Shown: positions 58,484 to 64,000 of the stretch, piece after piece
How the letters are laid out: each line of letters begins with the position of its first letter
Numbering within the stretch: position 1 is the first letter of the stretch
NCBI RefSeq assembly: GCF_010015585.1
Contig: NW_022985067.1
Span: forward strand, 1,748,940 to 1,812,939
DNA from: Eremomyces bilateralis CBS 781.70
Lineage: Eukaryota > Ascomycota > Dothideomycetes > Eremomycetales > Eremomycetaceae
DNA length: 64,000 bases
Reading direction: 5' to 3'
Position numbers and translations under genes: made by a program
Notes under the pieces: generated by a model
What the model was told of the DNA's origin: nothing
Databases searched by the model: none
What the model saw: the letters and a program-made list of their open reading frames with translations, nothing else

Positions 58484-60885
58484 CCTGGCGGCAGGAAAAT
58501 TTGATAATCCGGTTGTTTGCCTCTTGTGCGGTCGAAGTGAAGCGATAGAGGCAGTACTGTAGGCTATCCAAGTCAAAATTATCGGGATTGTTGTCACCAA
58601 ATGGAAGTCGGCCGACGAGCTGTTCAAGCACTTGGGTGCACGCCTCGTTGGGCATATTCTCTGGTGCAAAACACAGAACCGATCTTGCCAATGGCGAACG
58701 GTATCGTAGAGGCATAGAGATAGGTCACATATTGCCTGGACTATTGTCACCGAAGGGAAAATCAATCGACGATTATATGATCACTCGGCTGCATTCTTGG
58801 TTCTGTAGAGTTCTTTGATTCAAAACTTAATTAAAATCAATCTTGCTCACAGTAGTGTCGAGGCGAGGAAGCGGGTCACATGGATCATGATCACACGATG
58901 TACAGATAAATTTACAGAGTGAGTGGAAAGATTTTCATTGCTATCTACAGGTTTCAATCGACTAAGATTCTCTTCTGCACCCCGGTGCGTACCCGTCGAA
59001 TCTCACACATCCATCAACATTTCGAATGTGTCAGAGCCTGTCAGACCACCATCGACACCCACCCAGCAGGACCGACCGAAGCCAGACATCCATACCAGGT
59101 TGAGATCATCGCCAAGATTACCGAAGCAAAACTCCTGCCGAAGCAGAGAGTGCAGTGCCAAAGGGCCACGCCGGCATCACTCTTGGGCGTCGAGGTTATC
59201 GATCATCAGCCAGGTTGAGGATTCTGTGGCTTTTGTAAGAAGCTCAGAAGAAGACGTTTACTATAGAAATGATTCTATGAAGTAACTGGAAGGGGCAGTT
59301 AGTATTCTGATCATCGTCGCATTGTTTGGGGGGTGGTTTGGAGGTACTCACAGTCGCTGAAGAATTAGAAAAAGTTGGGAGGGAGCGCGACTTTTATGTG
59401 CGAGGAGGACGGTCTGTGCGGTGTGTGGACCATTGAGCTAAGCTGTATGTGGTTTAGACTCATCACAGAAAATTTTCAATGTTAGGTAATGCGAACGCCT
59501 GAGGCTCCCAGGCACTAACAGCATCCCCTCCCTCTTCCGGCCAGGCACCGATATGAGAATACATATCAATCAGGATTCGTCATTCGAGTTATAACAGACG
59601 TATCATGCACACCCATATCACGTCTATTTGCTAGTAACTCTGGTTCTGTTCTTTCAATGGGCAATCTCCTATTATGTCCATCAATGATCAACATGCCAGA
59701 ACTGGAGGCTTAAGCTACATTACATACTGTGTACGTAGTACGTACCACCTATTCCGGATTCCGTATTGTCCTTGTCGGCAAAGAGCACGGTACCTGGCGA
59801 TGTGGAGCACTCTAACGATTTTTGTACGAACTTCCAATCAGTCCTTGATTCCTTCCACCACTGCAAACCCTTTCGTATCCTACTGTCCGTATTTCGCTTC
59901 GGCTTTCTCCAACTAATGACACCGCAATTTAACAATTCAGAAGAATCCCACTGTCCACATTATGATTCATGCAAGTGAAAAGGGGTTGGATATTGAAAGG
60001 CTAAAAAGGGGTCGCTCTCAAATCTCGCCAATAATGACGGGGTAATTCACGGCCGAAACCTACCCATGGTCCAATATCTGGTATCCTCCAACGTGAGCTT
60101 GCGCAAGTCGGCAAGTCGTCCCCGACCTGGTGCCGACGCGCCGTGGTCGGTGGCAAGCTTGCGAAAGTTGCGATCCAAGACCGATGGACAATCTCGGCGG
60201 GCGAGCGGGACACAAGCGCCAACGAGAGGTCCGAAATGATGCTCCCAACTTCACGCCATCAGCAAAAGAAGCAATTGAACCTGGCCCCCTGCATTTTGCA
60301 TGCCACGGGGCGAATGTGAATCCTGGCATGAAATATTGATGATGTGAAAGCCGGAAGGAGCATCGATTCTTTCAGTATCGTGCCTTGACTCGGTGACGGC
60401 GGGCAATATCAAGTTATCAACTACTGATGGTGATGACAATCCGATCCCACCACGTAAAATAAATCCCGAATCGTGGCGGAACTCAGAAGGCGAAGTGGAC
60501 CGCTGGCCGTGGAAGTGTCCTTCAGGGGTAGAAAACCAAGGTTCTCAATGAGTTGGGCACTTGAGCGATGGAACCGGCTAGCGGAAGTGCGGAACAATAG
60601 TCCCGTGGCTAACGGCGTGACGGGACGACACTTGGAATCATGGACACGTCGGCATGGAGCAGCGTCGCGACGATACGAATTTGAAATGCCGAACGAGAAA
60701 TATTACCATGCCGATGAGGATGCAAAATATTACGGTATCACCAGGAAGTCGGTTTATGTAGAATTAAACGCTTTCATGCGGGGTCGATTGATGTGGTGTA
60801 ATACCTAATCCGAATATGATCATGCCCCGGGTCCCAGCTACTTATGTACATGAAGGATGAAAAAGAACCATACGCTATGAGGTTG
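58484..60885. other. Intergenic, no supported gene
   Basis: 2.4 kb. Two short related segments (about 58585-58617 and 58741-58773) each encode, on the minus strand, FPFGDN-like strings, suggesting an old small duplication. The 111-codon frame at 60473-60808 lacks family features. Otherwise nothing seen. Confidence 0.45.
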
Positions 60886-62811
60886 TTACAAAATGGCTGC
60901 GAACGTCATCGCGATACAAGCCAGGCTCAATATGAACCTTGGACCTGCCACCGATGCGTCACCTGTTGTGGCGGGGGATAAAGGGGACGCGTTGGTGGAC
61001 GGGCAGATTTTCTCCAGATCAGCCCCGGCCATGTCAATGGGAATCCAGACCTGGTTGATGGTTAGCATTACGTTGGGTAACAAGTGCGCGGTGTCCAGGC
61101 GTACCTGAGGCTCCCCCTTTGTCAGAGTGGTCAAAAACGACCCATATGCGCCCGTCTTGGTCGTTTGGCAGCTCAACACATCGACAATCGGAAGGCCGTC
61201 TTTCCAGTTGGTGTCACTGATAGTTAACGGACCGAAGTCCGGCGCAGTGGACCCCTTATTTGTCACAATGGATACTAAGCTCATATCAAACCCTTTTCGA
61301 GTCGCCACGACGTTGTTGTCAGAATAAACGAGCTTGCTCTTGTGCCTCCAGTAACCATTATATTGGGGGCTCTTCTCCCACCTCACAAACCAGTTGCGCG
61401 CCAAGTTGATTCGCTTTGTCATCTGGTACAGAGGGCTTGTGGTGTCGTAACCGGAGGTCCAGAGCGCCTCGCGGTTGTCTGGATCGGAGCCGCCAACGAA
61501 TTCCTGTTCCTGTCCATAATATCCCACGGGGATTCCATCCCCCAGCATGGCGTAGACAATCGCGTTCTTGCGGTTCGAAATGTCCTGGATGGCGGAGCCG
61601 AAACGGGGGAGATCGTGATTCTCGCTGAAGGTGCCGAGAAGGGTCGTGTCCGTGCAGTTGGCCTTTAGGTCGTCCAACGTTCCTTGTAAGTTGCCAGCGG
61701 GGTTCTCCGGATGAGCGAAGATCTCCACGATGCGGTACAGGAGAGGGAAATTAAGGACGGCGTCCAGCCCATGGACCATGTATTCGCAGGCCTCTGATGG
61801 AACCTCCGTGTAGACTTCTCCGATGGTATAGGTGTTTTGGACGTGGTCATGGAAGTCCTCCCAGAAGTCCTTTCGCACGTGTTTCGTCGCGTCGATTCGG
61901 AATCCATCGACTTCAATCGGTCAGTATGTTTCCCAAGCTCGAACCGCCGGGTGTCCTTACTCGCGTATTTCTGGATGAAGTCGTTTGCCCAATCCTGGAA
62001 GAACTTGCGGATTACGGGGGACTCGGTATTGATATCGGCGAGGGAGACCTCGTCATTTCCTAGCCAGCACTATCTCTATGTCAGATTGTGCTCCATGAAC
62101 CTTGCGCGGAGACATGCGTACCTGCTGGTAGTCCGTGGGATCGGTGTAATTGGTAATGGGGCAATAAGTGTGGAAAGAAGACTTTTGATTGAAAGGTGCG
62201 GGGAATTGGGCGTAATCGACTGAACTACCCGGGCCAGGCCATGCGAGGTTATTCATTAGGATATCGACCATTAAAAACTAGAGGAAACATGATAAGCGAT
62301 GAGCATCGATAGCTGCTGGCAGGTCCACTCACCATGCCCCGGTCGTGAAGCGCTTTCGAAAGGTCCTTCAAGTCCTCATCGGTCCCGAAATGTGAGTTGA
62401 GTTGCGTGACATCTTGCTGCCAGAAGCCATGATAGTTCTCTCCGGCCAGTGGCGAATCTACACCTTTGACAACTGGCGATATCCAGACCTTTTCGTTTGA
62501 CGTTAGATTAGGAATAGGGGTAGTTGCACTGGGGAACATACGGCAGTGAAGCCCATATCTTGGATATAGTCCAAGTGGTCGATTATACCTCGCCATGATC
62601 CTCCACATCGCTTTTTGGCCTGCGTATCGCACAAGGCATCGGTACTGCCATCAGTGCGGGCGAAACGATCGGTGATAAGTTGGTAGATTGATCGGTCTCG
62701 CCAGTCATCGGGCGATGCCGCGCTGGCGCTGTGGATTAAGGCAAATAGTATTAAAATAACATTGAATAAAACGAATGGATTCGACAAAGCCGTCGAAGAA
62801 GCAGATACCAT
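60886..62811 (-). CDS. GPI-type GH13 alpha-amylase-like enzyme, AgtA/AmyD class alpha-glucanotransferase
   Basis: Five exons on the minus strand: 62811-62542, 62488-62333, 62277-62122, 62069-61961 and 61910-60886, total 1716 nt (571 residues). A long signal/anchor segment [19 protein letters not shown] is followed by [15 protein letters not shown]. Catalytic regions: [11 protein letters not shown] (nucleophile Asp about 237), [11 protein letters not shown] (Glu about 262), [12 protein letters not shown] (Asp about 330). Region I reads [11 protein letters not shown], with Asn where hydrolytic amylases have His (about 152), a trait reported for A. niger AgtA-type transglycosidases. The C-terminus ([11 protein letters not shown]..., then [15 protein letters not shown]) is a GPI signal. 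Probably acts on cell-wall alpha-glucan. An alpha-glucan synthase gene might lie right of the window, as in Aspergillus. Confidence 0.92.
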
Positions 62812-64000
62812 CGTGTTGATATCTCGTCAGGTCATCACGCAGATATGCTGAGTCGAAACGAGTTCCCCGGAGGTACCAAAGGGTGGAGGAGCTATAGGTA
62901 GTGGGACAGCCACCACGAGAGATGAAATACGAGTGAGCACAAATCTGGAGAAGACGATGGGCGATCCTGGGAAGAAAAGCACTGGCACCAAACTCGACTC
63001 TTCCTCAAAAGTCAACACTCAGAAGCAGGACCTGTATTAACGAAAGACGGGAAACAAGTGGATCAAAAGAGGCCCAAAAGCACCGAGGGAACGACTGAAG
63101 AGTGAAGACTGAAGAGGTAGGAGGCTCAAACTGGACTGAGGGTCACAATGAAAAACCACAAAGCACGAGGAAAATCCTGCGATTCTAGCAAAGAGAAGGG
63201 GATCACACGCTACCAGAAGAGACCCCATTGTGATTGGCGAAGGTCTGAACTCTGAACTCTGAAGGATCGAATGCCATGCCACAGTCGGTTGCCAGGTAGC
63301 CAATACAATAGCCAGTAGCGAAGTCTAGTGCCATCGATTGGATCCATTAATATTAGCCTCTCCCCAAAGCGGTAAGGAGGACTTTGAAGGGGGCTCCTTG
63401 TGAAGGCGAATAGCGAATTAGCGATAATGGAAGGGCAAATTTGATAGAGAATGCCCGCTGACCAGCAGCAGGGCGTTCGTATTAGGTAGAGAGTCGGAAG
63501 ACCGAAGAGACAGAGAATTAATTCGGTTTGCTCTGTGATGATCCATTCATTGGCTTATGCCTGGGTCCGACGCTCAACCGCCAGGCAAGTCGGACCCCAA
63601 CTGAGTTCGGGCGTTCAGGTGTTCAGGAAGAAGGGGCTTTGTTGTTCCTCTTCATATGATCAGATGAGGGCAAGCTTGACGGAAATCAGGGGATGTTCCT
63701 GGGAAGTGGGACGTGAGAACTCTGGGGTGCTGCCCTATTAATAATGGTCGTGATCTCCATGGCCATCCAACGTTTGCAAACCCGACATGTAGATCTGCCA
63801 CCTTTGATATGCTGATGTCCTACATTACATGTGGAAATACGGAAATCGGTTTCAACATCAAGGAACGGGAGGGAAGAGAATGGGTTAATTACTCCAATGA
63901 AGATTCTGGACTCTTGTGCGATTCGGATAGAATGGAACTCTCACGGCCCGGCTTCAGTACCTTAGCTTCTCCCCAGGGTCAGTAGTGGTAATGACAGATG
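62812..64000. other. Intergenic up to the window edge
   Basis: 1.2 kb with no supported gene. It holds the promoter of the GH13 gene on the minus strand. Small repeats (CTGAACTCTGAACTCTGAAGG near 63244) are present. Frames at 63535-63985 show no family features. Confidence 0.45.

Noticed and set aside
60473-60808. 111-codon open frame (MAELRRRSG...)
   Set aside because: No recognisable domain and no neighbour support; likely chance in GC-rich DNA.

Overview
This is chromosomal DNA of a filamentous ascomycete, most likely a member of the Eurotiales (Aspergillus/Penicillium group). The evidence is many spliced genes with 45-70 nt introns, CTRAY-like branch points, fungal-only families (PTH11/rhodopsin-type membrane protein, AA9 monooxygenase, GPI-type GH13 glucanotransferase, Dal5-type permeases) and standard fungal housekeeping genes. 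I rebuilt exon structures by hand; for every multi-exon model reported the exon lengths sum to an intact reading frame. No rRNA, tRNA, CRISPR array, plasmid feature or virus-like element was seen.

Layout. 0-6.2 kb: the tail of a gene at the left edge and two uncharacterised genes, one with an acidic repeated IPDSE-type motif. 6.6-19.4 kb: an accessory stretch with a decayed GNAT acetyltransferase, isopentenyl-diphosphate isomerase (IDI1), a seven-helix rhodopsin-domain protein, a hemerythrin-domain protein, a class I terpene cyclase and a cytochrome P450. The last two are divergent around a shared 1.2 kb promoter region and look like a small terpene biosynthetic locus. 20-29.6 kb: conserved cell-biology genes (Asi-type RING membrane ubiquitin ligase, NBP35 iron-sulfur scaffold, a small unknown, a UFO1-type F-box/WD40/UIM protein). 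30-36 kb: three predicted secreted proteins (AA9 LPMO with a Cys-rich tail, a DNase I-fold hydrolase, a lysozyme/lytic-transglycosylase-like enzyme). 36.8-39 kb: an SDR dehydrogenase with a mitochondrial-type presequence and a small protein starting MGSSAS. 40-50 kb: a Dal5/Soa1-type permease, a TauD dioxygenase and a secreted GMC oxidoreductase, interspersed with two small inverted-repeat elements and a diverged tandem repeat. 50-58.5 kb: Nha1 sodium/proton antiporter, Mago nashi, beta-COP (SEC26). 60.9-62.8 kb: a GPI-type GH13 enzyme of the AgtA glucanotransferase class.

How the genes may work together. IDI supplies DMAPP/IPP, the cyclase would fold farnesyl-PP into a hydrocarbon or alcohol, and the P450 would oxidise it; the hemerythrin and rhodopsin-domain genes sit between them and their role is open. 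The permease plus TauD pair fits uptake and oxygenolytic desulfonation of an organosulfonate. The 30-36 kb group fits secreted attack on polysaccharide, nucleic acid and possibly bacterial wall. These links are inferences from family and position.

The most notable points are the compact terpene locus with a neighbouring IDI, an AA9 gene whose last intron decides between a Cys-rich module and a hydrophobic tail, two GC-AG introns, a GNAT pseudogene with an internal deletion, two undescribed-looking inverted-repeat elements (one with transition-only differences between its arms), strong hairpins at 29.76 and 53.46 kb, and a GH13 enzyme with Asn in place of the usual region I His.
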